Counted from the first letter of the stretch, positions 38,288 to 48,774 are shown. The stretch: 64,000 bases of DNA from Gonatopus flavifemur (GCA_018340375.1 JAFFJZ010000003.1:16244001-16308000), one strand, 5' to 3'. Numbers and translations: made by a program. Notes: generated by a model from the sequence alone, not told the origin.

Positions 38288-38616
38288 CCCACACAGTACA
38301 TGTTGTCTAAAAGATATCAAATAATTAAGAACAATGCAAGAAGTCTTATGCAACATGAATAGACATCTTTTAGAAGTCTTAAACTGTTCTTACTTTAAAA
38401 AGATATCTCCAAGAACGTTTTCAGAAACCTTTTAGGAATTCCTGGAAGATATATTTTAGAAAATTCTAAAAAGTTTCTGAAAACGTTTTTGGAGATATCT
38501 TTTAGAAGTAAGAACAGTTTAAGACTTCTAAAAGATATCTATTCAGGTTGCATAAGACTTCATGAATTGTTCTCAATTATTGCTGAAGATATCTTTTAGA
38601 CAATGAGTGGTGTGGC
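38288..38616. mobile_element. Palindromic MITE with TTGTCTAAAAGATATC arms
   Basis: A 329-bp foldback. The left arm TTGTCTAAAAGATATC, AATAATTAAGAACAAT, GACATCTTTTAGAAGTCTTA, AACTGTTCTTAC and AACGTTTTCAGAAACC is mirrored by the right arm to GATATCTTTTAGACAA. The terminal bases CCCACACAG and the inverse of GCCACACC resemble the CCCANACAG ends nearby. Arms are about 150 bases with high identity, so it is likely young. No coding content. Confidence 0.8.
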
Positions 38617-38619
38617 CAT

Positions 38620-38866
38620 TTCCTACAATGTCTCAAAAAAAATTCAATGCACTAAAGATGAGGTGATTAAAAATACGATCAGAAGAAAAAAAGCAGACAA
38701 AAGAAGAAAATAATTACAATGAATTCCCGTTGAATAGCAAATTTTTCCAAGATTTATGCAATAGATTCAATGGGAACGTATATGTAAACACAACACACTT
38801 TTTATACCATTGAAACCCAAGCGTAGTCGAATACATACATGTTTCTTAGAACGAGAACAGTTCACT
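38620..38866. other. Unassigned AT-rich spacer
   Basis: Short A-rich spacer between two foldbacks; nothing recognised. Confidence 0.5.
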
Positions 38867-39082
38867 CCAGTGAGCCCAGAATGCAGGAGCTGGCGCCCCC
38901 CCCCCTCCACGCGGTCGGTGGGACAATAATACTGTTCCACCGCGTGTCCGTGTGAACAGAGAAAGTCTATATTCTAGACTTTCTTTCTTTCTCATACGGA
39001 CGCGCGGTGAGACAGTGTTAGTGTCCCACCGACTGCGTGGGGGTGGGGGGGGCTGCCAGTTCCCGCATTCTGGGCTCACTGG
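38867..39082. repeat. GC-rich foldback, 216 bp
   Basis: CCAGTGAGCCCAGAATGC (38867 onward) is mirrored by GCATTCTGGGCTCACTGG (to 39082). Inner matched blocks include a C-run/G-run pair, CGGTCGGTGGGACA/TGTCCCACCGACTG, CCACCGCG/CGCGGTGAG, TGTCCGT/ACGGACG and the apex AGAAAGTCT/AGACTTTCT (38960-38968 and 38976-38984). It would fold into a roughly 100-bp hairpin. Its GC content is strikingly higher than the surroundings. It may be a foldback transposon or a hairpin-RNA source. The 140-codon minus-strand and 64-codon plus-strand frames across it are mirror translations. Confidence 0.8.
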
Positions 39083-39084
39083 TT

Positions 39085-39178
39085 CACTCTCGCAAATGGG
39101 CGTCTTCTTCTCTTTCTCCCATGCAAGGCGAAAACCATTCGAGTAAGAAAGAAGGTGAGCGGCCCATTTGCGAGAGTG
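39085..39178. repeat. Second inverted repeat next to the GC-rich foldback
   Basis: CACTCTCGCAAATGGGC (39085-39101) and its exact inverse GCCCATTTGCGAGAGTG (39162-39178), a 17-bp perfect stem with a 60-base loop. It is directly adjacent to the foldback ending at 39082, so the two may be parts of one element. Confidence 0.75.
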
Positions 39179-40886
39179 TGCTGTAGTAGTTTTCTGCGAT
39201 GTTAGTAAGCGACGGAGAAGGGAATGGAAGAATAAGAAAGAGTGAAGGGGGGTGGGGGGCGTAAACACTTCGTCTTAGTACGATTATGATTTTGTTTTCT
39301 GAGAGTTCATTCGTTGATTGTCGCGATCATTACTGTATCGTATAGAGCCAAATGTATAAAGTTGGGAACTGAAAACTTTCGCTGTTCAATTATTCGAGTA
39401 TTTATTTATTTATTTATTATAGAATTGTCATTTGATGAGAAAAGCTAATCGATTCCTCGAACTATTGAATTTCATGGTAATCTTATTGATCGGTCATCAT
39501 TTTCAGTTTCATTGTTCGTTGGTGAATTTTCGTTCTTGGCCCTTTTCCACAGAATGAGAGATAGATTTCAAAATTTTCACACTGCCATCGGGAGTATCGA
39601 TTTTTAACAAAGATCGTGAGTGGTGGCGATAATGTGACTTTGACAAGGACTTTGTATTGTGTTGTGACAGATGATATATGATGGAAAATGCTCAATATTT
39701 TCAAAGTGACAAATCAAACGTTACGTAAATGGTATGCAAATTGAAAAACCATGCAGAAAATTGCGAAATTCCATTAAAAATGATTAAAAATATTCTTCTG
39801 ATATGATATTACATGTTTATATTTATACATAACATGCAATTTATCACTCATTTTTTATAATGGAGTTTCATTAACTTCACTTTTCGTTATCAGTACATGC
39901 GATTGCAATGCGTTGAAAGCTTTTTCATCATCTATCATAACGAAGGTTCTATCCCGGTAATTCTTCCCAGAATTTTCGATAGTGGCGTGTTTTTTTAAAA
40001 ATAAATTTGTATTATGTGTGAACGGTTAATCCACAATTCGATGAAAAGTCACTATACTTTCGTACATATTACATCGAAGAGAGACACAATGCATAATTAT
40101 GGGACGCTTGAAGATTTTCACATATTCACCGGTGAATTCCATCATGATCCGTTCTGGGACTCTCGTGTGTGAACTATGGTTTGAGAATGAGGTATGTTTT
40201 TTTGTTGCAATTTTTGTCTTGAACGGGTTATTCTTCTATCGAGTGTTGACATGTGAGGAACGCTTGTAACATTTAAATATGATTTCTATCAAACCGTAAG
40301 TAACTCACGGCAAAATATCGAAGAATTTACATTTGAAGTTCTTTGGCATTAAGATCTATCATGTACACCAGTTTCTGAAGTCTTCAAATTTTTATCGACT
40401 TTCTATAAATTTGTGTCAAATATTGATTGAAACTTGATATAAATTTAAATCGAAATCACACAGAGTCGGTATCCGCCCGAGAACTACGAATAATGCATCG
40501 GGAGTCCTTAAGAGTTTTCAAGTATTAACATTGCAAATTCTTGCAACAATTATATCTCGACCATTAAACCTCATTTTCACATCAAATGTTTTCATATTGA
40601 CTGGATAAAGTTTCAATTGTGGACATTTTCGGATAGAAAGCCTTGAAATGTAACTTCTTTCAGTCTTATCTCGCTGTGTGCTTTTATCCTATTGTTTGAT
40701 AAAATTCAGAGTTCATTTGGGTTGGAAGGATAACAAGGTTGAAACTTGAGACGATGCTATTGCCTAATAATTTCAAAAATAATCAGTCTTCAAATACACA
40801 GTTGGAAATTTTGTGTAAATTCAATCACATTTCGCATGTCTCAAACGGTCCACACATATTATTGTGTCGATATCACATAATGTGTT
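39179..40886. other. AT-rich stretch with no recognised gene
   Basis: A TTTA simple repeat lies at 39400-39418. No gene or mobile element recognised. Confidence 0.55.
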
Positions 40887-40888
40887 TA

Positions 40889-41161
40889 CACTGAGAATCC
40901 AATTTCTTAGATTGGAAGAAAATTTCTTTGCCCTCATTCTGGTAAATCTTGTTTTCAATGGGAAAAATAATTCATTTCAGTGACAAAATTTTTGATTGAA
41001 TTGAAGTAATTTTTTTCAAATTTAAGAAGAAGTATATTTTTGTTTTGATTTTCAAATTCTTTGTTTTCCTTCCAACTGAATTTTCTTTGATTGAAAAAAA
41101 TATTTATTGGAATGAGGATAAAGAAAAATTCCTTCCAATCTAAAAAATTGGGCTCACAGTG
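40889..41161. mobile_element. MITE, 273 bp, TA target duplication
   Basis: Inverted ends of about 50 bases: CACTGAGAATCCAATTTCTT, GATTGGAAG and CTTTGCCCTCATTC on the left, mirrored on the right down to CTCACAGTG. TA flanks at 40887-40888 and 41162-41163. The CACTG terminus and TA duplication suggest a Tc1/mariner-type non-autonomous element. The 91-codon minus-strand frame over it is a by-product. Confidence 0.8.
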
Positions 41162-41288
41162 TATGTTAGCTAGTAACTCAAGCTTGATGTAAATGATACA
41201 ACACAAAAGGATACTGATAAAGTTTTTCATTGGAATTTCCTATTGTGTAAATTCAACGCATAAGTACCGTGAAATGAAATCCAAAATA

Positions 41289-41492
41289 CACTGTAAAAAA
41301 TTTCCATGGGAAACTTCACATAAATGTTCGGAAGTAATTAACACATATATAGTAAAAATCCCATAAAGTTTGGAATTTTCAGTTAAATTTATGGGAAATT
41401 TCATATACATGTATCGGAAATTGATTTCCCATCCCATGACCAGAATTTTCCGATTGCTGCGTATAGGAAAATTCCGATGATTTTTTACAGTG
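41289..41492. mobile_element. MITE, 204 bp, CACTGTAAAAAAT ends, TA duplication
   Basis: CACTGTAAAAAAT (41289-41301) and ATTTTTTACAGTG (41480-41492) are a perfect 13-bp terminal inverted repeat, flanked by TA at 41287-41288 and 41493-41494. The interior has GGGAAA/TTTCCC and GGAATTTTC-type motifs. Tc1/mariner-like non-autonomous element by ends and duplication. Confidence 0.85.
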
Positions 41493-41614
41493 TAAGTAGT
41501 GAATCAACAGCTCGCAATCGTAATTTATGAATTTTTTTTACATGAATCAAATGTGGAAATCACATCTTTTCGTGTTGAAATAATGCATAAGAATAAATTG
41601 ACAAAAATAGTACT

Positions 41615-41690
41615 TCAATGAGAATTGAACAGGGATCGTTGGGACCGAATGTTGAGGCTGTATCACTCAAGCCACTGCCAGCCCTTTCTT
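41615..41690 (-). other. tRNA-like (SINE head) relic
   Basis: On the minus strand TGGCTTGAGTGATA (41661-41674) resembles an A box (TRGCNNAGTGG type) and CTGTTCAATTCTC (about 41620-41632) resembles a B box (GGTTCGANTCC). The gap between them is normal for a tRNA-like promoter. The paired stems are poor and no intact tRNA can be folded by eye, so this is at best a degenerate tRNA-derived SINE or tRNA pseudogene. Confidence 0.3.
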
Positions 41691-41694
41691 TACC

Positions 41695-42730
41695 CAGTTA
41701 ATGGTGCTTTCTTTGCGTACATCAACTTGCACTCAATCTTCAAATTCACATATCTAGAAAACTAATGCCCATTAGAATGAAAGCTAAAACCAAAATAGAT
41801 GAATAGTTCTTCCGACGACTACCAAAGTTACACGTACATGGAACTTTGATAAAAAAATAACTCCCACCCCTGGCGATCTCCCCTTGGTAGTTGAGAATAA
41901 TAAAATTTTTATGACACTTTTTTCCACTCGTTTGAATGATTTCACATTACTATAAATCAGTTGAGATCTGATTACACAAGGACTGTCTGTAGAAGTTACA
42001 CGTGTTCGTGTTGAATAGTTGACAGAAAATTCACGACACACGGATTTTTCAACACATTTACACAAAATTTCAATATAAGACAAATAGTGAAAATCCACAC
42101 TATATTTCGAATGACTTTTCCCTCTTTCATCTCTCCAGTCCGCCCAAACAAGTTGACCCATGAAAAAAGAATGGAAAATAAACCAAAAAACGTGATTGAA
42201 TCGTATAGATATAATTACAAAGATTTTCAATCAAATTTATACAGAATTTGTATATAATTTTCTATAAATCGTATAAACCCTGTGAAAAATTTATATCAAT
42301 TCTAAAACATTATTCTTCAGAACAGAATCCCGTGTGAATTTTATACACATATTTTCCAAATTGAATCGATTCCGGAGAAATACTTTTGATGCCCCGATAT
42401 ATAGAAGCCGAAGAACGTACATATTTCATACACAATCATATGGAATTCCTCAATTTTTAAAAAGTTCTTACCATGAATTTGCGGAAAATTATCGATAAAT
42501 TCAAAGAAGTGTTCATGAACTTTTCCGTACACATTTTTCAGATTGTACCGACAAAAAATCCAACGTTCGTTGAATACTATCACTTACATACTCACTTTAA
42601 ATCACTCAAAGAAATTAACCTATGCGGAATATGACTCGTTTCTGCAAACGAGCTCGGGTAGAACATACATCTACTTCATAATTAAAAAGAATAGAAGTTA
42701 TTCGCGCTCGGTGTTAATGTAGATAAAAAG
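41695..42730. other. Unassigned AT-rich stretch
   Basis: Contains a 148-codon minus-strand frame (41784-42230) that starts with TTG and has no recognisable domain. I do not call it a gene. Confidence 0.5.
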
Positions 42731-42870
42731 TTGAAAACTTTGATAATCCAAGCCAATAAAGCTTTATTAAAATTCCATTACGCTCGTTTCGACAACGAAG
42801 TTCTCATCAAATGAAGTAAGCTATTTAATATTTGTGGTCTCTTCAGAGGTATTTTATGAATGATGTTTTT
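42722..42870 (-). mobile_element. Probable Penelope-like element remnant around the ribozyme
   Basis: The sequence around the hammerhead-like motif has, on the minus strand, a second CTGAAGAGACC motif upstream (about 42845-42856). Downstream of the cleavage triplet is AATGGAATTTTAATAAAGCT. The arrangement matches terminal segments of Penelope-like elements. No reverse-transcriptase or GIY-YIG sequence is visible nearby, so only a terminal piece remains. Limits are approximate. Confidence 0.4.
42774..42815 (-). ncRNA. Hammerhead-ribozyme-like motif of Penelope-like type
   Basis: Read on the minus strand: TTCAT (42815-42811), TTGATGA (42810-42804), 13-base stem-loop II opening G-AAC and closing GTT-GT-C (42803-42791), GAAA then C (42790-42786), loop GAGC (42785-42782), GUA (42781-42779), ATGGA (42778-42774). 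Stem I is TTCAT/ATGGA (5 pairs, one G-U). Stem III is AC/GU closed by GAGC. Predicted cleavage follows the A of GUA. This is the full order of a small type I hammerhead with a very short stem III, as described for Penelope-like elements. C3 of the CUGANGA core is U here, which should cripple catalysis. An AATAAA lies just downstream on the same strand. Confidence 0.55.
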
Positions 42871-44270
42871 TCAGAAGCCCAAATGAATTTTTTTAATTAA
42901 AATGCATGGAAATAGATGAAAATTCGCAGGTGTGATGAATTATTCTTTGTTCACGGGAGCTTTGTTGCTTTTTTCTGGTTCATTTGATCATGAATTTTAT
43001 TACGTGTATGTCAAAGTATATCTTTGTATCTCCTCTGATAACACTTTTGTATGATGGAATACTTTGTATAGATTTTAATGAATATCGAAAAAATTTTAAC
43101 AAAGGGGAATTTATTGTACATGCGTTGAGCGTTTACACGTTCTTATTCACTTCAATTTGAAAAACGAACGTACTCAACCTATTCCATGGTTCGTAATATT
43201 TGAGAATTCATTAAAATCACAAAATTTATATTCTACACCGAAAGAATTCTGTTGTAAAAATTACCGTGAAATTTCACTAATCGAAGGAAAAGTGAAAATT
43301 CTTCAAAAAATTACTGTGCAGCTTGTAAAAATGAGTGAATTTCTAAACAGTTGAGAGTGATATTTTCTACAAGTTTTACAGAATGCACAATAATATTCTG
43401 AAAAATTTCTCCTTGTCCCTCGATCACTTGAATTCCACGGTAATTTTTCAAATAAAATTCTTTCCATGTATACAATGGTTTATAATGACAAACAAGCGAG
43501 TAGAAGTTTGAGTTTACCGCATAGATCAGAAATTCGGTTTCTTAGTATTTCATTACATTTAATGACGCAAATCTTTGTTAAAAATATCATTCCAATTTGA
43601 TTCTATTCGTAGAGCGAACTTCAATAAAAATTTACGATTTCAAATGATAGACCTTCTTTTCCTCGGGAGTGGTAATCGTTCCTATGAATAGTTCGACTTT
43701 CATGTTCCATGTATATATCCGGAACTCACTATTTTATGATAAGTCTCTCTAACGGTATGATTTGAACAGTGTAGCACTAGCGAAATTACTCCTGGCGGTA
43801 AACCGTCGACTGGCATACAAGAAATATTTCCTATCGGTGTTAATAATAATACGTAAAGTTCCAAGTCTTGCATCGTTGATCATCGCTTCATCAAGAGTGT
43901 ATAATCGGGTAGCGTGAAAAAAACGACTATTTGTTTCGTGTCTCGTATGGAAAAATTTCATTTTTTCATGTTTCAAGAGTCGTCTCCAAATATCAGTTTG
44001 GAAAAACATTTTTTAAGGGTCGCTGAGGATTTTTGTAAATTCTAAGAATAGTCAAAATTCGCGTTTTCTTTATTTTTTTCCTCATTTCCTAAAAGTTACA
44101 GCTGAAAATATTTATTCAGTGATAGTACATATTTAACACAACGAGACAAAATGGAAAAATTAAAAAAATACATCTTAGATATTTCTGGAATTTCTAAAAA
44201 TCTTGAGCGAGTCCTAAAAAATGTTTTCTCGAGCCGATCTCTGGAGAGGACTCTTGCACTGACAGAAAAA
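42871..44270. other. AT-rich stretch with no recognised gene
   Basis: Nothing recognised beyond short frames. Confidence 0.55.
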
Positions 44271-44539
44271 CGACTTGGTTGAAACATTCGTGGTCACGGT
44301 AACTTGAAATCTGGTTCGATTCACCAGGAAATATGATTGTGATGTCCAGCAAAAGTGGTTCGAGTCAAAATTAACTACATATTCTGATTATTACACCAAG
44401 AAAAGAATCTGGTTTTTCTAACCTGAAAAATGCAGTTAATTTTTGCTTCAACCACTTTTTCTGGACATCGAAATCAAATTTCATGGTGTATCGAACCAGA
44501 TTTCAAGTTACTGCGACCACGAATGTTCCAACCAGGTCG
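44271..44539. mobile_element. Palindromic MITE, 269 bp
   Basis: CGACTTGGTTGAAACATTCG with GTAACTTGAAATCTGGTTCG, GATGTCCAG, AAAGTGGTT and AAAATTAACT on the left is mirrored on the right to CAACCAGGTCG. Arm identity is high and the loop is near 44390-44410. No flanking duplication is evident. Confidence 0.75.
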
Positions 44540-44582
44540 AAAAACTAGCATATTTTTATACGAGACACAAGAAAGAAATAGT

Positions 44583-44779
44583 TGGTTTCATAATGAAGCT
44601 GAAACTAGCAGCCAAAAGCTAGTGACCGATTGTTGATGCTTTGGTTTAAACTGTGTTTCAGGTACAAAAAATTGATTCAGTACCCCTCAACTATGCCTTT
44701 TGACTGCATGAATTCTTGATAAAATGTTCTTTTGAAGAATCACATGACTCAGCTGCTAGTTTTCAGCTTCATGGTTTTA
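44583..44779. repeat. Inverted repeat with AAGCTGAAACTAGCAGC arms
   Basis: TGGTTTCATAATGAAGCTGA and AACTAGCAGC (44583-44612) pair with the inverse of ATGAAGCTGAAAACTAGCAG near 44752-44779. It is adjacent to the foldback at 44271-44539, whose right flank also carries AAACTAGCA, so the two may be one composite element. Confidence 0.5.
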
Positions 44780-45198
44780 TACTGTGCCATGAATTTGTCT
44801 GTTTCAATAATTACATTAAATTTTTGAAAAAAATGAAGTCCATTGACATTTCTTGATATACTTCGCGATAAAAATGAACGCGATCAGGATTCAATCGGAG
44901 CGAAATTGGAGAATAAATGGAGATAACTTCTCATTCATGAGAATTGAACATTATTCATCGCTAAATGATATAGGATACTCTCTGTTTGTTCAACCGCGAA
45001 TCGAATTCTAATGGATTTTATTTTATACGATACGATTTTACGTTATTTCATTGAATGCAGTAAATTTTTCACTTTGTACAAAAGGTCATGTTCAATTCTT
45101 TTGACACAAAATTAATTAATTTCAATCCACTCTGATTGGATCAGAGATTTTTGCAGGGAATTCAGTTTGAATGAAAAGTTAGTAACCTGATAATCCAT

Positions 45199-45419
45199 CA
45201 CAGTAAAAAGTGAAACTTAAAGTGATCCCGAATATCAGCTTAAAAATGCAGCCAAAAGTAGCGCCTATTCCAACTGAAAGTAAGCAATGAAAAAGACTGA
45301 ATTTCAGTGAATTCTATCTTACTTTGGAATTAAGATAGAATGTCATCTGAATTTCCAAAGTAAGATGGAATTCACTGAAATTCAGTCTTTTTCATTGCTT
45401 ACTTTCAGTTGGAACTGTG
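45199..45419. mobile_element. CACAGT-ended palindromic MITE, arm-deleted copy
   Basis: The left arm is complete and almost identical to the element at 25200-25484 (GTGATCCCGAATATCAGC, GCAGCCAAAAGTAGCG, TTCCAACTGAAAGTAAGC). The right arm matches up to CTTTCAGTTGGAA, then jumps straight to the terminal ACTGTG. About 63 bases of the outer right arm are missing while the extreme terminus is kept. The deletion junction falls at GGAA/CTGTG. Confidence 0.85.
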
Positions 45420-45420
45420 A

Positions 45421-48400
45421 TGAAAGAAACTTTCAATACTCATATGAAAATTCACTTACCCAAGTATGGTGAACGTTGGCGGAGCCTTGGGATAAAGCTC
45501 ATTCTAACAATCTTGGTTCAAACGATTGTCTGTTGTCAACTAAATTTTTACATAGGTAAACCAATTGACGCAAGAAATGTTAAAAAAACCATAATTTTGA
45601 CACAAAAGAAATCAATATTTGAAACATATAATCGTATAACTTGCTTTACATTACTTTTCCTGTATACTCACTAACTATGCTAGAGTGGTTTTTTCATTCA
45701 GTATCCGCTCACTCCACTAAGCAAACAGTTTGGATAAACGTTCCTGATTAGATTCGATGTATGCACATCTGGCTACCAAATGAAGAAACTAGAATAGGCT
45801 GTCACGGGAGAATTTTTTGTATTCTTTTATCAAAACGTAGTTTTTCACTCTTCCCTTAGGACTCGGAATGTCGCTCTCTCCTTCTTTTTCCTTTTTCCTT
45901 TCTCCACGCGATGAATCTCGAGCACGACACTCTTGAAAGTGCGTCCTTTTTTTCGTACATAAATTCAGTTTGTAATTCTCTGGTAGTTGAGAGGGTGATG
46001 GTGGTTGCTGGCACTGACTGAGAGGCACAATAACATTAGATTACTCACACCATTGATGTTGTCGTGGTACGAGGAACCCTCCTACATTTTTACACCCTAC
46101 TATTTTTGCAGTTTTCTCTCTGTCTATTCCTGCCAGCTTTTCTTCCCTCTGTTTTTCTCTGTATACGTACTTTCGCTTCATCGACCGCGTCACGTCTCCA
46201 GGCATCTTTACCTTCTTTCTTTTCTCTTTCCGTTCCCTAACGCCGTGGTGGCGGTGGTAGTGCTGGCTGCTGCTTTCTCATTTATGGTATTCATTGGAAT
46301 CGGCCAGCTACTTGTTGGGAAGAAAAAACAATTTGTGATGAAAATCAACACCGTGAATAATTTATGTAAAGAGAGTTACGGAGCCCGTAGGCTGCCGGTG
46401 AAAACGACCCAAGAAGTCGTTCCTTCTGGTATAAATTATAATATTACATTGATAGCATTAATTCGAGATGATCAATTCGCGTTCACATGAGAATTTAGAA
46501 AAATTCAAATTCCAGGGTGGATCGATTGAAAAATACATGTGATGGAAAGGGGAGGTGGGAGTCGAGAGAACTAATCAACGTGCGAAATAGTGGCGATCCC
46601 CCTTTTGTTCACCCTTGTTCTCGCTTGCAAGATAAAAAATCTGTTGGGGGGATAAGTTAGAGAAGACGTTAAAGTCACTTCATCTGTCCTATTCTAACAT
46701 GTGTTTCAAGAAAATACAGAGGTCGAGAGAAGAGGGAATCTTTTTTTTGCATTCCCATGGGTCCGGCAGAAGTTCAAAAATATTATACTAGGGGTTGAGA
46801 TAAAGGATAGATCGACTTTGTTCTCTTTCATTGATTTGTACAAAAAGTCAGATATCATTCAAGGCAAGAAGATTCGATGCAGAATTTTTGAGATTTCTGA
46901 TCGATTTGAAAGATTCTCAGCCTCTTGGTATTCGTAGGGAGTCATTCGTTCCAACTCTTGCTACAAAATACCTTGAATAATGATAGTTATTTATATCAAT
47001 TTGGGTATATTAAAACGAATCGATATTTTAACATCCATTACATTCAATAATTCCATGCCATCCGTTTCATAAAAATATCCATCACGTTTCACAGATATGA
47101 AAGAAAAATGTGAATAATCAACATATATGTGTGAATACGAATGGGTTATGTTGAACAAATCGATTTTCTCTTTCCATCGGTGATAGGTACTCGATAGTCG
47201 ACCAAGTAATTGAATGGAGTCATCGTTGCTTCGATAATAGAAAGTTTCGACCCTCTCTCTTGGTTTCTGTTTCTCTCTTACGCTATATCTGTCGTGTCCT
47301 CTTTTGTATAACCTGCATCATCACAGCGCCTTTCATTCACACGCTAATTCGTGACTCAGACGAATAATTAATCAAGTTCATTCACATTGAGCCGATGTTT
47401 GGATCTAACGATGGTGGGCTCTGTGTTATGCTGCAACTCGGAGCGTTAAAGCCAACTTGAAGTTGACTTCAAAGGTTTTACTTGTGTTGGTGGTTCGTCA
47501 GAAGATCCAATAGGAGGGTATGCATGAACCAACACCTGTTCAGTCACGTGCACGTACATTTACATATATTTATGCGGACATCCATGGATCGAGACTGAGT
47601 CGATGTATTAGTGCGAACAAGAATAGTTGAATGATGGAGAGTGTCGTGTACGTATAATACGTGTGAAAGATGGGGCTCTCTGAACTCTGACACCGATAAG
47701 CGGTTGCTTTACGGGGCCCACTCCAGCCATCAGCTGCTGTTTGTTAAACATCGCTCAACTTGTCAGCGTGAACAACGTTTGTGCGACGTATTTGTGTACG
47801 TCCCAATCGGTGGGAAGAATTTGATGGGTTCGCCGTTTCCACTTGGTTTAATTGGAAAAGTAAATACTCGATCGAATTAATATTTGAATTTTTATATAAA
47901 TTTTTACTATGCACAAAACATGTATCTATTGAATCTTCCATAAATTTAAAATACGTGAGTATTGATATCGAATACATCTGGATATGACGTTTTGCGTCAT
48001 TTGATGATATATCTGATTTTGATGGAGGATGATTGAACTTTCAATTAGTTGTCAGAATCATAAAAGCTAAAAGTGACACATTTTGATGGGATTTTTTTGC
48101 TTTTATTATAATGGAATATGAGGTAGCTCATATGATGATGCATTTGTGATCAGCATCGGCATGTATTCAAATTCCAATCAATGTTGAATATCTCAGAACT
48201 AACGAGGGTAGAATGTCATTCGTGTTTGTGTTTCGTGAGGAGACTAAAATTTCGGCTAATTACTGGATTGCGGAAAACTTGTGAGTAGGTGAATCGATGT
48301 AACCTCCGACAGATGTATCTCATCGATTTTAGTTTCAGATACAAGTAGGGCGAATAACAAGAACGAATAGCATAGATTTTTTCCCTTGTATATAATATTG

Positions 48401-48647
48401 GCAAATAGATGAGCGGGTGCAAGATGAGCATGCCACGGAATTTAATCGCTCAAAAAGTTTTCCAACAGCCTTTCTCGTCGCTTCCTTCCTTCCTCCTCGA
48501 AGCTATATATGTCGTTCTTCGCAAAGTACCTGCTTACACCCATCTACTCACTCGACTCTGTCGATTTGATGGCTGTTTCTTTCTTCATCTTTCGCACAGT
48601 CCTTACGCTGGAAAAATCTACTACAAGAAAACTTTCTTGTATATTTT
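45421..48647. other. Mostly unique stretch, no supported gene
   Basis: The longest frame is on the plus strand; from its first ATG at 46056 to 46490 it encodes 144 residues, including a hydrophobic run around VVAVVVLAAAFSFMVF followed by a KKK stop-transfer-like patch. It lies in pyrimidine-rich DNA, has no recognisable domain and I consider it chance. The segment 47640-47880 is GC-richer than its surroundings and could be a conserved non-coding or exon fragment; nothing proves it. Confidence 0.4.
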
Positions 48648-48691
48648 CCAACGATGTTGAACTCCCAGAATTACCAACGAGACATCGTTGG
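48648..48691. other. Perfect 10-bp inverted repeat
   Basis: CCAACGATGT (48648-48657) and ACATCGTTGG (48682-48691), 24-base spacer; GTTGAA/TTCAAC just inside and outside add partial symmetry. Function unknown. Confidence 0.5.
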
Positions 48692-48774
48692 AGCTTCAAC
48701 GCCCGCTCGGAAGGTACATTTTTGTATATAAAACGTAACTTTTAACGACATCGCAATTCTGTGACACTGTTTCG

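Noticed and set aside
38846..39268. A 140-codon minus-strand frame
   Set aside because: It runs across the GC-rich foldback, and the opposite strand is open for the same reason. This is expected of a palindrome, not of a gene.
41784..42230. A 148-codon minus-strand frame
   Set aside because: Starts with TTG, has no recognisable domain and no splice context; compatible with chance in AT-rich DNA.
46056..46490. A 144-codon ATG frame with a hydrophobic segment
   Set aside because: Lies in pyrimidine-rich DNA that tends to encode Phe/Leu/Ser runs. No family is recognised and there is no promoter or splice evidence.
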